64,000 nucleotides of DNA from Palsa-506 sp963755815 (GTDB taxonomy: Bacteria > Actinomycetota > Actinomycetes > Streptosporangiales > Streptosporangiaceae): positions 1 through 64,000 of the forward strand of contig CAVWLF010000016.1 in NCBI GenBank assembly GCA_963755815.1, in the 5' to 3' direction. The notes under the pieces are model-generated. The model saw only the letters and a program-made list of their open reading frames with translations, did no database searches and was not told where the DNA came from. Shown here one piece after another: positions 26,689 to 42,389 of this stretch. Both the position numbers and the translations under genes were made by a program. Positions within the stretch are counted from its first letter, which is position 1; the number at the start of each line of letters is the position of its first letter.

Positions 26689-28182
26689 TCAGCTCTGGCC
26701 GCCGGAGAGCTTGTCCCGCAGCGCCGCGAGCGCCTCGTCGGAGGCCAGCGTGCCGGTCGCCTCCGCCTCGGCGGGCCGCGGGGTGGCCGACTCATGCGAG
26801 CTGGCCGTGGTGTCGGCGGCGCGGGTCTCCGCTTCCGCGGCGTTGGACTTGCGCGCCTCGACCACCTGCGCCTGGTGGGCCTCGTACCGTGACCGCGCCT
26901 CCGCGTACTGGCGCTCCCACTCCTCGCGCTGGGTGTCGAACCCGTCGAGCCACTCGCCCGACTCGGAGTCGAAGCCGTCCGGGTAGACGTAGTTGCCCTG
27001 CTCGTCGTAGGTGGCGGGCATGCCGTACAGCGTCGGGTCGAAGTCCTCGCCGACCGCCTCGCCGATGGTGCCCTCGTTCGCCTGCTTCAGCGACAGGCTG
27101 ATCCGGCGCCGGTCCAGGTCAATGTCGATGATCTTGACGAAGATCTCGTCGCCGACCTGCACGACCTGCTCGGGGATCTCCACGTGCCGGTCCGCGAGCT
27201 CGGAGATGTGCACCAGGCCCTCGATGCCCTCCTCGACCCGGACGAACGAGCCGAACGGAACCAGCTTGGTGACCCGGCCGGGAACGACCTGGCCGATCTG
27301 GTGCGTGCGGGCGAACTGCTGCCAGGGGTCCTCCTGGGTGGACTTGAGCGACAGCGAGACCCGCTCCCGGTCCATGTCCACGTCGAGCACCTCGACGGTG
27401 ACCTCCTGGCCGACCTCGACGACCTCGCCGGGGTGGTCAATGTGCTTCCAGGACAGCTCGGAGACGTGCACCAGGCCGTCGACGCCGCCGAGGTCGACGA
27501 AAGCGCCGAAGTTGACGATGGAGGACACGACGCCCTTGCGGATCTGGCCCTTCTGCAGCGTGTTGAGGAAGTTCTGGCGAACCTCCGACTGCGTCTGCTC
27601 CAGCCAGGCCCGGCGGGACAGCACCACGTTGTTGCGGTTCTTGTCCAGCTCGATGATCTTGGCCTCGATCTCCTTGCCGACATACGGCTGCAGATCGCGG
27701 ACGCGGCGCATCTCCACCAGCGAGGCGGGCAGGAAGCCGCGCAGGCCGATGTCGAGGATGAGGCCGCCCTTGACGACCTCGATCACCGTTCCGGTGACTA
27801 CCCCGTCCTCGTCCTTGATCTTCTCGATCGTGCCCCAGGCGCGCTCGTACTGAGCGCGCTTCTTGGACAGGATCAGCCGGCCCTCCTTGTCCTCCTTCTG
27901 CAGGACGAGGGCCTCGATGTGCTCGCCGGTCTTGACCACGTCATGCGGATCGACGTCGTGCTTGATCGACAGCTCGCGGGACGGGATGACGCCTTCGGTC
28001 TTATAGCCGATGTCGAGCAGGACTTCATCCCTGTCGACCTTGACGACGGTTCCTTCGACGATGTCGCCGTCATTGAAGTACTTGATGGTCAGATCGATCG
28101 CGGCGAGGAAGTCTTCCTCGGAACCGATGTCGTTGACCGCTACTTTGGGGGTCGAGTGGGTCTCGGTGCTGCTCATCGTCAT
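26689..28182 (-). CDS. rpsA: 30S ribosomal protein S1
   Basis: The 497-aa protein binds mRNA on the 30S subunit and aids initiation. Four S1 OB-folds are visible: GDIVEGTVVKVDRDEVLLDI near residue 37, a weaker second repeat, then RKGVVSSIVNFGAFVDLGGV and VVPGRVTKLVPFGSFVRVEE. The C-terminal 110 residues are acidic and coiled-coil-like, then Ala/Thr-rich. Two in-frame ATGs, 28182 and 28176, are possible; I give the longer. The 289 bases upstream to polA presumably hold its promoter, but no clear hexamers stand out. Confidence 0.96.
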   Translation of the reverse strand: MTMSSTETHSTPKVAVNDIGSEEDFLAAIDLTIKYFNDGDIVEGTVVKVDRDEVLLDIGYKTEGVIPSRELSIKHDVDPHDVVKTGEHIEALVLQKEDKEGRLILSKKRAQYERAWGTIEKIKDEDGVVTGTVIEVVKGGLILDIGLRGFLPASLVEMRRVRDLQPYVGKEIEAKIIELDKNRNNVVLSRRAWLEQTQSEVRQNFLNTLQKGQIRKGVVSSIVNFGAFVDLGGVDGLVHVSELSWKHIDHPGEVVEVGQEVTVEVLDVDMDRERVSLSLKSTQEDPWQQFARTHQIGQVVPGRVTKLVPFGSFVRVEEGIEGLVHISELADRHVEIPEQVVQVGDEIFVKIIDIDLDRRRISLSLKQANEGTIGEAVGEDFDPTLYGMPATYDEQGNYVYPDGFDSESGEWLDGFDTQREEWERQYAEARSRYEAHQAQVVEARKSNAAEAETRAADTTASSHESATPRPAEAEATGTLASDEALAALRDKLSGGQS

Positions 28183-28471
28183 GTGTAGGTGGGCTCCGGA
28201 TACGGACAGGGTTAGTGGACGTGCGCTATGCACGACGTACCCGCCACGGGCGACCAGGAGTAACTGGACTTGCCTGGCCAGCAGGACCGACCGCGGCCTA
28301 CCGTAGGACGGCTCCGCGTGCTTGCGCTGCCTGACCATGGCGGACTACGCGCGAACATAGCGCAGCGTTCAGGATATGAGAGCCTGGCCAGCCGGTCAAT
28401 CTCACCCAGGTCACGGTCTCGTACCGGGCGGGCTCAGCCGACCGGCTCAGGCGGGCCGGCCGGGCGCCTGC

Positions 28472-31216
28472 TCAGTGCGCCGCCTCGGCCCAGCTGCGGC
28501 CGGTGCCGACCGACACGTCCAGCGGGATGGTGAGGCCGAACGCGCCGCACATGGCCGTCCGGACCAGCTCGGTGAGCCGGTCCAGCTCGCCGGGCGCCAC
28601 CTCGAACAGCAGCTCGTCGTGGACCTGGAGCAGCATCCGGGAGCGGAGCCCGCTGGCGCGCAGCTCGCGGTGCACGGCCAGCATGGCGACCTTGATGATG
28701 TCGGCCGCCGAACCCTGGATCGGGGCGTTCAGCGCCATCCGCTCGGCCATCTCGCGGCGCTGCCGGTTGTCGGAGGTGAGGTCGGGCAGGTACCGGCGGC
28801 GGCCGAGGATCGTCTGGGTATAGCCGTCCTGGCGCGCTTGCACGACGATTTCGTGCAGGTAATCCCGGATGCCGCCGAACTGCTGGAAGTACTCGTCCAT
28901 GAAGGCCCGCGCCTCGTCCGGCGTGACGTGCAGCTGCTGGGACAGGCCGTAAGCGGACAGGCCGTAGGCCAGCCCGTAGTTCATCGCCTTGATCTTGCTG
29001 CGCAGCTCGACCGTGACGTCAGCGGGGGTCACGCCGAAGACGCGGGAGGCCGTCTCGGCGTGGAAGTCATGACCCGAGCCGAACGCCTCGGCCAGCGCCT
29101 GGTCGCCGGACAGGTGGGCCATGATGCGCAGCTCGATCTGGCTGTAGTCGGCGGTCAGCAGCGTCTCGTACCCGGCGCCGACGACGAACGCCTCGCGGGT
29201 ACGGCGGCCCTCCTCGGTCCGGATCGGGATGTTCTGCAGGTTCGGATCGGTGGAGGACAGCCGCCCGGTGGCCGCGATCATCTGGTTATAAGTGGTGTGA
29301 ATGCGCCCGTCGACGTCCGCCATCGGGATCAGCGAGTCGACGATGCTCTTCAGCCGGGCCACGTCCCGGTGCCGGAGCAGGTGCACCAGCACGGGGTGCC
29401 CGGTCTGCGCCAGCAGGCTGGTCAGCGCCTCCGAGTCGGTCGTGTACCCGGTCTTGATCCGCTTGGTCTTCGGCAGGCCGAGCTCGGTGAACAGGACCTC
29501 CTGCAGCTGCTTGGGCGAGCCCAGGTTGAACTCATGCCCGGTGACGGCGTAAGCGCCCTGCTCCGCCGCCTTGACCTCGCCGCCGAGGCGGGCCGACATC
29601 CCGGCCAGGTGATCGACGTCGGCGGCGATCCCGGCCCGCTCCATTTCGGCCAGCACCCCGACCAGCGGCAGTTCCACGTCACGCAGCAGCGCGGTCGCGC
29701 CGCGCCGCGCCAGGTCCTCATCCAGGGCGTCGGCGAGCTCGGCGGTCGCGATGGCCCGCATGGCCAGGCTGGCGGCCGCGTCGGTGCCGTCTTCCCCCGG
29801 CATCTCGAGGGCCAGCTGGCCGGGCGGGGTCGCCGCGTCCCGCAGTTCCCGGTTCAGGTAGCGCAGCGCCAGGTCAGCCAGATCGAAGGAACGCTGGCCC
29901 GGCAGCGCCAGGTAGGCCGCCAGCGCGGTGTCGCTGGTCAGCCCGCGCAGCTCCAGCCCGCTCGCGGCCAGCGCGTGCATGGGCCCCTTGGCGTCATGCA
30001 TCGCCTTGGGGCGGTCCGGGTCGCTGAGCCAGCCGGCCAGCGCCTGGTCGTCCTCCTCGGGCAGCCCGGCGGGGTCCACGAACGCGGCCGCGCCGTCCGG
30101 GGCGGCGATGGCCAGCCCGGTCAGCGTGCCGGTGCCGCGTCCCCAGCTGCCGCTCACGGCCAGGCCGGCCCGCCCGGCCGCGGCCGCGTGCCGGGTCAGC
30201 CAGGCCGTCACCAGGCCCGGGCCGAGCACAGTCAGGTCCAGGTCGAAGCCCTCGCCGGGCGCCGCGGCCTCGGGCGCGCCCGCGGCCGGGGTAATCCCGT
30301 CCGGCAGCGTCGCGTACAGCCGGTCGCGCAGCACCCGGAACTGCAGGGTGTCGAACAGCTGGTGGATCTGCTCCCGGTCCCAGGGCTGCGGGCGCAGGTC
30401 GTGCGGGCCGGCCTCCAGCTTGACGTCCCGGGCCAGCTCGGTCAGCTGCCGGTTGCGCAGCACGTCCCCGAGGTGCTCGCGGAGCTTGTCGCCCGCCTTG
30501 CCCTTGACCTCGCCGACCCGGTCCACCAGCTCGGCCAGGGAGCCGAACTCCGAGATCCACTTGGCCGCCGTCTTCTCGCCGACCCCCGGGATGCTGGGCA
30601 GGTTGTCGCTCGGGTCCCCGCGCAGGGCGGCGAAATCGGGGTACTGGACCGGGGTCAGCCCGTACTTCTCCGTCACCGCCGCGGGCGTGAACCTGGTCAT
30701 ATCGCTGATCCCGCGGCGGGTCATCAGCACCGTCACGTCGTCGGTGACCAGCTGCAGCGCATCCCGGTCGCCGGTCACGATCAGCACGCTCATGCCGTCG
30801 GCCGCGGCCTGGGTGGCCAGCGTCGCGATGATGTCATCGGCCTCGAAGCCAGGCACCGACAGCCGCCGGATCCCGAGCGCGTCCAGCACCTCGAAGATCA
30901 GGCTCAGCTGGCCGCGGAAGTCCGCCGGGGTCTCCTTCCGGTTCGCCTTGTACTCGACGTACTGCTCGTGCCGGAACGTCGGCTCGCTGCGGTCGAAGGC
31001 CACCGCGACATGGGTCGGCCGCTCGTCCCGCAGCACGTTGATGAGCATCGCGGTGAAGCCGTAGACGGCGTTGGTCGGCTGCCCCGTGGTGGTCGAGAAA
31101 TTCTCGGTCGGCAACGCGAAAAACGCCCGGTAGGCGAGGGAATGCCCGTCGAGCAGGAGCAGCCTGTCGCGCTGCGGTTCAGGATCGGCCGGCTGGGCCG
31201 GGTTCTTGGCTGCCAC
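28472..31216 (-). CDS. polA: DNA polymerase I
   Basis: The 914-aa repair and lagging-strand polymerase has an N-terminal 5' nuclease domain (LLLLDGHSLAYRAFFAL; FEADDIIATLA), a degenerate 3'-5' exonuclease-like domain and a complete family A polymerase domain: motif A DYSQIELRIMAHLSGD, motif B RSKIKAMNYGLAYG and motif C QVHDELLFEV. The proofreading DxE is missing (GLAVSGSWGRG in its place), as is usual for actinobacterial Pol I, so no editing is expected. It is divergent from the thioesterase gene with 55 bases between. Confidence 0.97.
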   Translation of the reverse strand: MAAKNPAQPADPEPQRDRLLLLDGHSLAYRAFFALPTENFSTTTGQPTNAVYGFTAMLINVLRDERPTHVAVAFDRSEPTFRHEQYVEYKANRKETPADFRGQLSLIFEVLDALGIRRLSVPGFEADDIIATLATQAAADGMSVLIVTGDRDALQLVTDDVTVLMTRRGISDMTRFTPAAVTEKYGLTPVQYPDFAALRGDPSDNLPSIPGVGEKTAAKWISEFGSLAELVDRVGEVKGKAGDKLREHLGDVLRNRQLTELARDVKLEAGPHDLRPQPWDREQIHQLFDTLQFRVLRDRLYATLPDGITPAAGAPEAAAPGEGFDLDLTVLGPGLVTAWLTRHAAAAGRAGLAVSGSWGRGTGTLTGLAIAAPDGAAAFVDPAGLPEEDDQALAGWLSDPDRPKAMHDAKGPMHALAASGLELRGLTSDTALAAYLALPGQRSFDLADLALRYLNRELRDAATPPGQLALEMPGEDGTDAAASLAMRAIATAELADALDEDLARRGATALLRDVELPLVGVLAEMERAGIAADVDHLAGMSARLGGEVKAAEQGAYAVTGHEFNLGSPKQLQEVLFTELGLPKTKRIKTGYTTDSEALTSLLAQTGHPVLVHLLRHRDVARLKSIVDSLIPMADVDGRIHTTYNQMIAATGRLSSTDPNLQNIPIRTEEGRRTREAFVVGAGYETLLTADYSQIELRIMAHLSGDQALAEAFGSGHDFHAETASRVFGVTPADVTVELRSKIKAMNYGLAYGLSAYGLSQQLHVTPDEARAFMDEYFQQFGGIRDYLHEIVVQARQDGYTQTILGRRRYLPDLTSDNRQRREMAERMALNAPIQGSAADIIKVAMLAVHRELRASGLRSRMLLQVHDELLFEVAPGELDRLTELVRTAMCGAFGLTIPLDVSVGTGRSWAEAAH

Positions 31217-31277
31217 CCCTGAATCCTAGGCTGCCTGGTGCGGCGGGCAGGCGTCCGTCCCGAACTCGGAGGTGCCA

Positions 31278-31727
31278 GTGGAGCAGGATCGCGAGCGGCA
31301 GATCAGGGAAATCTTCTCTGATGCGGCCCCGGACACGCTGGTCAGCCGGATGGGGATCAAGATCCTGGAGGCGACCGCGGAGCGGGTGGTCGGCACCATG
31401 CCGGTAGCCGGCAATACGCAGCCGTACGGGCTAATGCATGGCGGTGCCTCCTGCGTGCTCGCGGAGACGCTCGGCTCGCTCGGCTCGGCCCTGCACGCCG
31501 GCCCGGACCGGATCACGGTGGGGATCGAGATCAGCGCGACGCATCACCGGGCCGCCTCGGCGGGCGAGGTCACCGGGGTGGCCACCCGCCTGCACGGCGG
31601 CCGCACGCTGACCACGTACGAGATCGTCATCTCCGACGACCGCGGCCGGCGGGTGTGCACCGCCCGGCTCAGCTGCCTGCTGCGGGACGTGGTGCCCGGC
31701 CACCCGGCGGCCGCCCCGGCCGGATGA
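31278..31727 (+). CDS. Hotdog-fold thioesterase, PaaI/MenI-like
   Basis: The 149-aa acyl-CoA thioesterase has the hotdog signature GLMHGGASCVLAETLGSLG (about residues 52-70), in which the His-Gly-Gly helix and the Glu carry out thioester hydrolysis. It resembles PaaI and 1,4-dihydroxy-2-naphthoyl-CoA thioesterases, so menaquinone synthesis is one possibility. GTG 31278 is chosen because GGAGG (31268-31272) would overlap the earlier GTG 31272. It is divergent from polA. Confidence 0.87.
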   Translation: MEQDRERQIREIFSDAAPDTLVSRMGIKILEATAERVVGTMPVAGNTQPYGLMHGGASCVLAETLGSLGSALHAGPDRITVGIEISATHHRAASAGEVTGVATRLHGGRTLTTYEIVISDDRGRRVCTARLSCLLRDVVPGHPAAAPAG

Positions 31728-32050
31728 CGCGGGCCCGCCAGTGGGACGGCCAGCCGGACGGCCGGCGAACGGACCTTTAACGCATACCGTCCAGTGCACC
31801 CCGGTGCCTTTGCGCCGCGCGGCGCGGCGTCGCTACCGTGGAGGGGCAGAGCCCGGGCGACCGAGTAGAGAACGTGCCGGCCCGGGGAAGGCCGACATGG
31901 CACCAAAGGTCCTCCGGGCTCCGGTCGCGGTTCGCTTGATGCGGGCGGCGGCGCATGCGGCGGGGCCGGGCCCGCAGCGGGGGTAGTGCGCCTGGCCCGG
32001 CCGGCATGCGTCAGCCCTGGCGCGGCCGGCCTGCTCAGCCAGGGCGGACG
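31728..32050. other. Intergenic stretch without a gene
   Basis: These 323 bases lie between the convergent thioesterase and pdtaR genes. I see a 14-bp perfect palindrome GCGCCGCGCGGCGC (31812-31825), a possible terminator, and repeated CAGCCCTGG/CCAGGGC words near 32000-32060. No convincing reading frame has a ribosome site. Confidence 0.5.
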
Positions 32051-32803
32051 TCAGCCCTGGCCCGGTCCGGCTGGCCCATCGGGCGCGGCTGGCCGGCCCG
32101 GCGCCGCGGGCTTACCCGGCGCCGCGGGCTTACCCGGCGCCGGCTTACCCGGCGCAGGCTTACCCGGTGCTGGCTGGCCCGACGATGGCTGGCCGCGTGC
32201 GCCGGCCGCGCCGCCGCCGCGGGCGGACGGGCCGCCGGCCAGCAGTTCCGCGGCCACGTCGCGCATGGTCGTCCGCCGGTCCATCGAGGTCTTCTGGATC
32301 CAGCGGAAGGCCTCGGCCTCGGTCAGCCCGCGCTCGGCCTGCAGCATGCCCTTGGCCCGGTCGAGCAGCTTCCGTACCTCCAGCCGGTCCCGCAGGGTAC
32401 CGACCTCGGACTCAAGCGCGGTGATCTCCTGGAACCGGCTCGCGGCGATCTCGATGGCCGGGACCAGGTCGGCCTTGGTGAACGGCTTGACCAGGTACGC
32501 CATCGCGCCCGCGTCCCGGGCCCGCTCGACCAGCTCGCGCTGGGAGAATGCGGTCAGGATCACGACCGGGGCCAGGTGACCGGCCGCGATCCGCTCAGCG
32601 GCCGAGATGCCGTCAAGTACCGGCATCTTCACGTCCAGGATCACCAGGTCAGGCCGGAGGTTCTCGGTCAGGGCCACGGCCGTCTCGCCGTCGGCCGCCT
32701 CGCCGGCCACGACGTAGCCTTCCTCCTCCAGCATCTCCTTCAGGTCAAGCCGGATCAGCGCTTCATCTTCGGCTATCACGACGCGAAAGGGCGGCTGGCT
32801 CAC
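32051..32803 (-). CDS. pdtaR: ANTAR-domain response regulator (PdtaR type)
   Basis: The 250-aa regulator pairs a receiver domain (VVIAEDEALIRLDLKEML, phospho-acceptor Asp in LVILDVKMPVLDG near residue 56, Lys in LVKPF) with an ANTAR RNA-binding domain (about 140-195, KLLDRAKGMLQAERGLTEAEAF). Phosphorylated PdtaR-type proteins bind paired hairpins in nascent RNA and prevent termination. The cognate kinase PdtaS is not in the window. GTG 32803 is chosen at the receiver N-terminus. The last 50 residues are a PGKPA-type repeat tail absent from typical family members. Confidence 0.92.
   Translation of the reverse strand: MSQPPFRVVIAEDEALIRLDLKEMLEEEGYVVAGEAADGETAVALTENLRPDLVILDVKMPVLDGISAAERIAAGHLAPVVILTAFSQRELVERARDAGAMAYLVKPFTKADLVPAIEIAASRFQEITALESEVGTLRDRLEVRKLLDRAKGMLQAERGLTEAEAFRWIQKTSMDRRTTMRDVAAELLAGGPSARGGGAAGARGQPSSGQPAPGKPAPGKPAPGKPAAPGKPAAPGRPAAPDGPAGPGQG
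32102..32167. repeat. In-frame tandem repeat coding the PdtaR tail
   Basis: Two identical 18-bp units (32102-32119, 32120-32137) and two near-identical 15-bp units (32138-32152, 32153-32167) share GGCTTACCCGG. Read on the minus strand they encode repeats of APGKP and AAPGKP. Both lengths keep the frame, so slippage changes tail length without breaking the protein. Confidence 0.85.
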
Positions 32804-32885
32804 CCGCCGAGCGTACCCGGACGGGGTAGATTGGCGTCCGGTTACCCCGCCGTACGCCCGCGACGCGGGCCAGCGGCGCGGGCCG

Positions 32886-32969
32886 GCCGGGATGATGGAA
32901 TAGGCAGACATGGATGCCTCAAAAGCATCTGCCTGAAAGGGCGTGCGGGTTCGAGTCCCGCTCCCGGCA
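32886..32969 (+). tRNA. tRNA-Leu (CAA)
   Basis: A full class II tRNA cloverleaf: acceptor GCCGGGA (32886-32892) pairs with TCCCGGC (32962-32968), with discriminator A at 32969. Anticodon stem GATGC/GCATC (32913-32917/32925-32929) frames loop CTCAAAA, giving anticodon CAA at 32920-32922, which reads UUG. The long variable arm follows, then the T arm with GGTTCGAGTCC. CC follows, then G, so the CCA end is not fully encoded and must be added. The lgt stop is 8 bases away on the other strand. Confidence 0.96.
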
Positions 32970-32976
32970 CCGAGTG

Positions 32977-33834
32977 TTACCGAGCCGGATCCCGGGATCG
33001 CCGGGGCAGCGGCACCGGGTCCGGTTCCAGGATGTCCGGCCCTTGCTTATGCCTGGTCAGGTAGAGGTAGACGACGGCGGCGGCGAACACGGCCGCCAGT
33101 ACCCACTGGTTAACCCGCATGCCGAGCAGGTGCGGGGCCGGGTCGATCCGCAGCGACTGAGTCCAGAACCCGCCGATCGCGTACAGGCCGGCATACAGCG
33201 CGAACGCCCGGTCCCCGGTCAGCAGGAACCGCCGCACGGCATAGATCACCAGCAGCCCGACGAGCACGTCCCAGAGGCACTCGTAAAGGAACGCCGGCTG
33301 AAAGGTGGCAAAGTTCTCGTAGCCCCGGACGCGCTGCTCCGGGTCGATCGCGACGGCCCAGGGCAGCGTGCTGGGGCGGCCGTAGAGCTGCTGGCCGAAC
33401 CAGTTACCCCAGCGGCCGATCGCCTGGCCGAACGCCAGGCCGGGTGCCGCGGCGCCCGCCACCGGGCCGAACGCCACGCCTGCTCGCCGGCAGCCGATCC
33501 AGGCCCCGAGGGCGCCGCCCGCCACCGCGCCCGGAATGCCGATCCCGCCGTCCCAGATCTGCAGGATGCTGGTCCAGTCGTGCCGGTGCCCGACGTACAG
33601 CTGGTAGTTGGTGAGCACGCTGTACGCGCGGGCGCCGATCAGGCCGAACGGGACGGCCCAGGTGGCCACGTCCAGGATCAGGCCCGGCCGGCCGCCCCGG
33701 CCGCGGTAGCGCCGGTCGGCGACGAGCAGGGCGACCAGGACGCCGAGGACGACGCAGATCGCGTACGCGCGGACCGGGACCGGGCCCAGGTGCCATACCG
33801 CCCGGGACGGGCTCGGTAGAAAGGCCGCCGACAT
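32977..33834 (-). CDS. lgt: Prolipoprotein diacylglyceryl transferase
   Basis: The 285-aa membrane enzyme transfers diacylglycerol from phosphatidylglycerol to the lipobox Cys of prolipoproteins. About seven membrane helices and the Lgt signature GRWGNWFGQQLYG (about residues 139-151) are present, together with FQPAFLYECLWD and GLYAIGGFWTQSLRID. lspA, the next enzyme of the pathway, is at the far end of this window, and at least two lipoproteins (the importer SBP and the 22.9-23.5 kb protein) would be substrates. Confidence 0.95.
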   Translation of the reverse strand: MSAAFLPSPSRAVWHLGPVPVRAYAICVVLGVLVALLVADRRYRGRGGRPGLILDVATWAVPFGLIGARAYSVLTNYQLYVGHRHDWTSILQIWDGGIGIPGAVAGGALGAWIGCRRAGVAFGPVAGAAAPGLAFGQAIGRWGNWFGQQLYGRPSTLPWAVAIDPEQRVRGYENFATFQPAFLYECLWDVLVGLLVIYAVRRFLLTGDRAFALYAGLYAIGGFWTQSLRIDPAPHLLGMRVNQWVLAAVFAAAVVYLYLTRHKQGPDILEPDPVPLPRRSRDPAR

Positions 33835-33930
33835 GGTGAGTGACGTTACCGGCCGCGGGGCCGGGAGGCCTACCTGGCCGGCAGGCCTGGCCGCCGGCGA
33901 GCGGCCGGGAGGCGCCCGGAGGCCCGGTCG

Positions 33931-35401
<1,471 letters not shown>

Positions 35402-35429
35402 GGTGCCTGCCTCCGTCGTCCGGGCCGTT

Positions 35430-40040
<4,611 letters not shown>

Positions 40041-40278
40041 CCGTACTCCTGTCGTCTCATCCGGAATCGCGAGCGGGTCTTTCGGAATGGGACGACGTCG
40101 GCCCTGCCGCGGACGGACGCCCGCTGGCTGATCGATGCCCTAAGAGACTACCTGGGTTTGCACGCCCGGAGAAGATCAGCGGGGCGCCTGATAACTTCGC
40201 GGCGCCGGCCGGGCGCCGCTGGCGGCCGGACCGGCCCCGGTGGCGGCCCGGCGCTGCGCTGGCCGGCCGTGGCGCTGG

Positions 40279-41091
40279 TCAGGCGACTGGCGCCGGCCGA
40301 CTGCGGACCCCGGCGGATAGCTCAGCGGCCAGCTCGCCGACCCGCGCGACGGCAGCGGCCAGATCCGGAGCGGCCAGCATCCGGGCCACGAACGCGGACC
40401 CGACGATGACGCCATCCGCGAAGCCCGCGACCTCGGCGGCCTGGGCCCGGTCGCTGACCCCCAGGCCGACCGCGACCGGCAGGCTGGTATGGGTGCGGAC
40501 CCGCTCGACCAGCCCGCCCGCGGCACTGCCCACCGAGGCCCGGGCGCCGGTGGTGCCCATCAGCGAAGCGGCGTAGACGAAGCCCCCGCAGGCGGCGGTG
40601 ATCAGCGCCAGCCGCTCGTCCGACGAACTCGGCGCGACCAGGAAGACCGGGTCGAGCCGGTGCTCGGCGGCGGCCTGCAGCCAGGGCTGCGCCTCCTCCG
40701 GGGTCAGGTCAGGGGTGATCATGCCGCTGCCCCCGGCGCTGGCCAGGTCTCGCGCGAAGGCCCGCACGCCGTAGTGATCGACCGGGTTCCAGTAGGTCAT
40801 GACGAGCACCGGCACCCCGGCCGCGGCGACCGCCTCGACGGTCCGCAGCACGTCCGCCACCCGGACGCCGCCGGTCAGCGCCCGGTGCACGGCCTCCTGG
40901 ATCACCGGGCCGTCCATCAGCGGGTCCGAGTACGGCAGCCCGATCTCGATCACGTCCGCGCCCGCGGCGGCCATCGCGAGCGCGGCGGAGATCGCGCCGT
41001 CCACGGTCGGGAACCCGGCCGGCAGGTAGCCGACCAGCGCGGCCCGGTTCTGGCCGGCGGCCTGGCCGAACGCGCCGGCCACGGCGCTCAC
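40279..41091 (-). CDS. trpA: Tryptophan synthase alpha subunit
   Basis: The 270-aa TIM barrel cleaves indole-3-glycerol phosphate to indole. The catalytic Glu and Asp are in ADVIEIGLPYSDPLMDGP (about residues 45-62), with ASLMGTTGAR and VAVGLGVSDR later forming the phosphate-binding sites. It overlaps trpB by 4 bases (ATGA), coupling synthesis of the two subunits that share an indole tunnel. Confidence 0.96.
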   Translation of the reverse strand: MSAVAGAFGQAAGQNRAALVGYLPAGFPTVDGAISAALAMAAAGADVIEIGLPYSDPLMDGPVIQEAVHRALTGGVRVADVLRTVEAVAAAGVPVLVMTYWNPVDHYGVRAFARDLASAGGSGMITPDLTPEEAQPWLQAAAEHRLDPVFLVAPSSSDERLALITAACGGFVYAASLMGTTGARASVGSAAGGLVERVRTHTSLPVAVGLGVSDRAQAAEVAGFADGVIVGSAFVARMLAAPDLAAAVARVGELAAELSAGVRSRPAPVA

Positions 41092-42389
41092 CGGCGCGGC
41101 CCGGCGTCGTCCTGGCCGAACCAGCGGGCGGCGATGTCCATGTCCTTGTCACCGCGCCCGGACAGGTTCACCACCAGCACGGCCGCCGGGCCAAGTTCCC
41201 GGCCCAGCTGCAGCGCCCCGGCCAGCGCGTGCGCCGACTCGATCGCCGGGATGATCCCCTCCGTGCGGCAGAGCACCGCGAACGCGTCCATCGCCTCCGC
41301 ATCGGTGATCGCGCGGTAGCTGGCCCGGCCGCGGTCATGCAGCCAGGAATGCTCCGGACCGACGCCCGGGTAGTCCAGGCCCGCGGAGACCGAGTGCGTC
41401 GGGCTGGTCTGCCCGTCGGAATCCTGCAGCAGGTAGGTCCGCATGCCGTGGATGACCCCGGCCGACCCGCCGGCCAGCGTGGCCGAATGCCGGCCGGTGT
41501 CCAGCCCTTCACCGCCCGCCTCGCAGCCGATCAGGCGCACGGCCTGGTCCGGGATGAACGCGTGAAAGATCCCGATGGCGTTGGACCCGCCGCCGACGCA
41601 CGCGATCACGGCGTCCGGCAGCCGTCCGGCGGCGCTGATGACCTGCTCCCGGGCCTCGACCCCGATGACCCGCTGAAAGTCCCGCACCATCACCGGGAAC
41701 GGGTGCGGTCCCATGACCGAGCCGATGCAGTAATGGGTACTGGCGACCGTCGCCACCCAGTCGCGAAAGGCCGCGTTGATCGCGTCCTTGAGCGTCCGGC
41801 TGCCCGCCGTGACCGGCACTACCTCGGCCCCGAGCATCCGCATCCGGACGACATTCAGCGACTGCCGCTGGGTGTCTTCCTCGCCCATGTAGACGACGCA
41901 CTCCAGGCCGAGCAGCGCGCAGGCGGTCGCGGTGGCCACCCCGTGCTGGCCGGCCCCGGTCTCGGCAATGACCCTGGTCTTGCCCATCCGGCGGGCCAGC
42001 AGCACCTGGCCGAGCACATTGTTGATCTTGTGAGAGCCGGTGTGGGTAAGATCCTCGCGCTTCAGGAACACCCGGCACCCGCCCGCCTCGGCGGCGAAGC
42101 GCGGCACCTCGGTGAGCAGCGTCGGCCGGCCGGCGTAGTCCCGCAGCAACGCGGCGAACTCCGCCTGGAAACCCGGATCGGACCGGGCGGCCAGGTACGC
42201 GGCGGTGAGCTCCGCGAGCGGCGACATCAGCGCCTCAGGCGCCAGCTGCCCGCCGAACTGGCCGAAGTGACCGGCCGCGTCGGGCACCGGCGCGGCCGGG
42301 CCGGCGCCCCCCTGGGATGCGCCTGCGCCCCCCGCGGGATGAGGCGAAGCGGCCCCGGGCGGCGAAACCACGGCGTCCGGCGTGCTCAC
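41088..42389 (-). CDS. trpB: Tryptophan synthase beta subunit
   Basis: The 433-aa PLP enzyme condenses indole with serine. The PLP lysine is in THTGSHKINN (about residue 122) and the phosphate loop is GGGSNAIG. FGGQLAPEALM marks the true domain start near residue 45. The first 44 residues are a Pro/Gly/Ala-rich extension not needed for the fold, so an internal start is possible. It overlaps trpC and trpA by 4 bases each. Confidence 0.96.
   Translation of the reverse strand: MSTPDAVVSPPGAASPHPAGGAGASQGGAGPAAPVPDAAGHFGQFGGQLAPEALMSPLAELTAAYLAARSDPGFQAEFAALLRDYAGRPTLLTEVPRFAAEAGGCRVFLKREDLTHTGSHKINNVLGQVLLARRMGKTRVIAETGAGQHGVATATACALLGLECVVYMGEEDTQRQSLNVVRMRMLGAEVVPVTAGSRTLKDAINAAFRDWVATVASTHYCIGSVMGPHPFPVMVRDFQRVIGVEAREQVISAAGRLPDAVIACVGGGSNAIGIFHAFIPDQAVRLIGCEAGGEGLDTGRHSATLAGGSAGVIHGMRTYLLQDSDGQTSPTHSVSAGLDYPGVGPEHSWLHDRGRASYRAITDAEAMDAFAVLCRTEGIIPAIESAHALAGALQLGRELGPAAVLVVNLSGRGDKDMDIAARWFGQDDAGPRR

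Noticed and set aside
30100..30300. Loss of the DxE exonuclease motif in PolA as a novelty
   Set aside because: Inactive proofreading domains are normal in actinobacterial and many other Pol I enzymes.
28376..31222. 948-codon plus-strand frame opposite polA
   Set aside because: Antisense shadow. The minus strand encodes complete DNA polymerase I motifs.
32969..32972. Encoded CCA end of tRNA-Leu
   Set aside because: The sequence after the discriminator is CCG, so CCA is not encoded.
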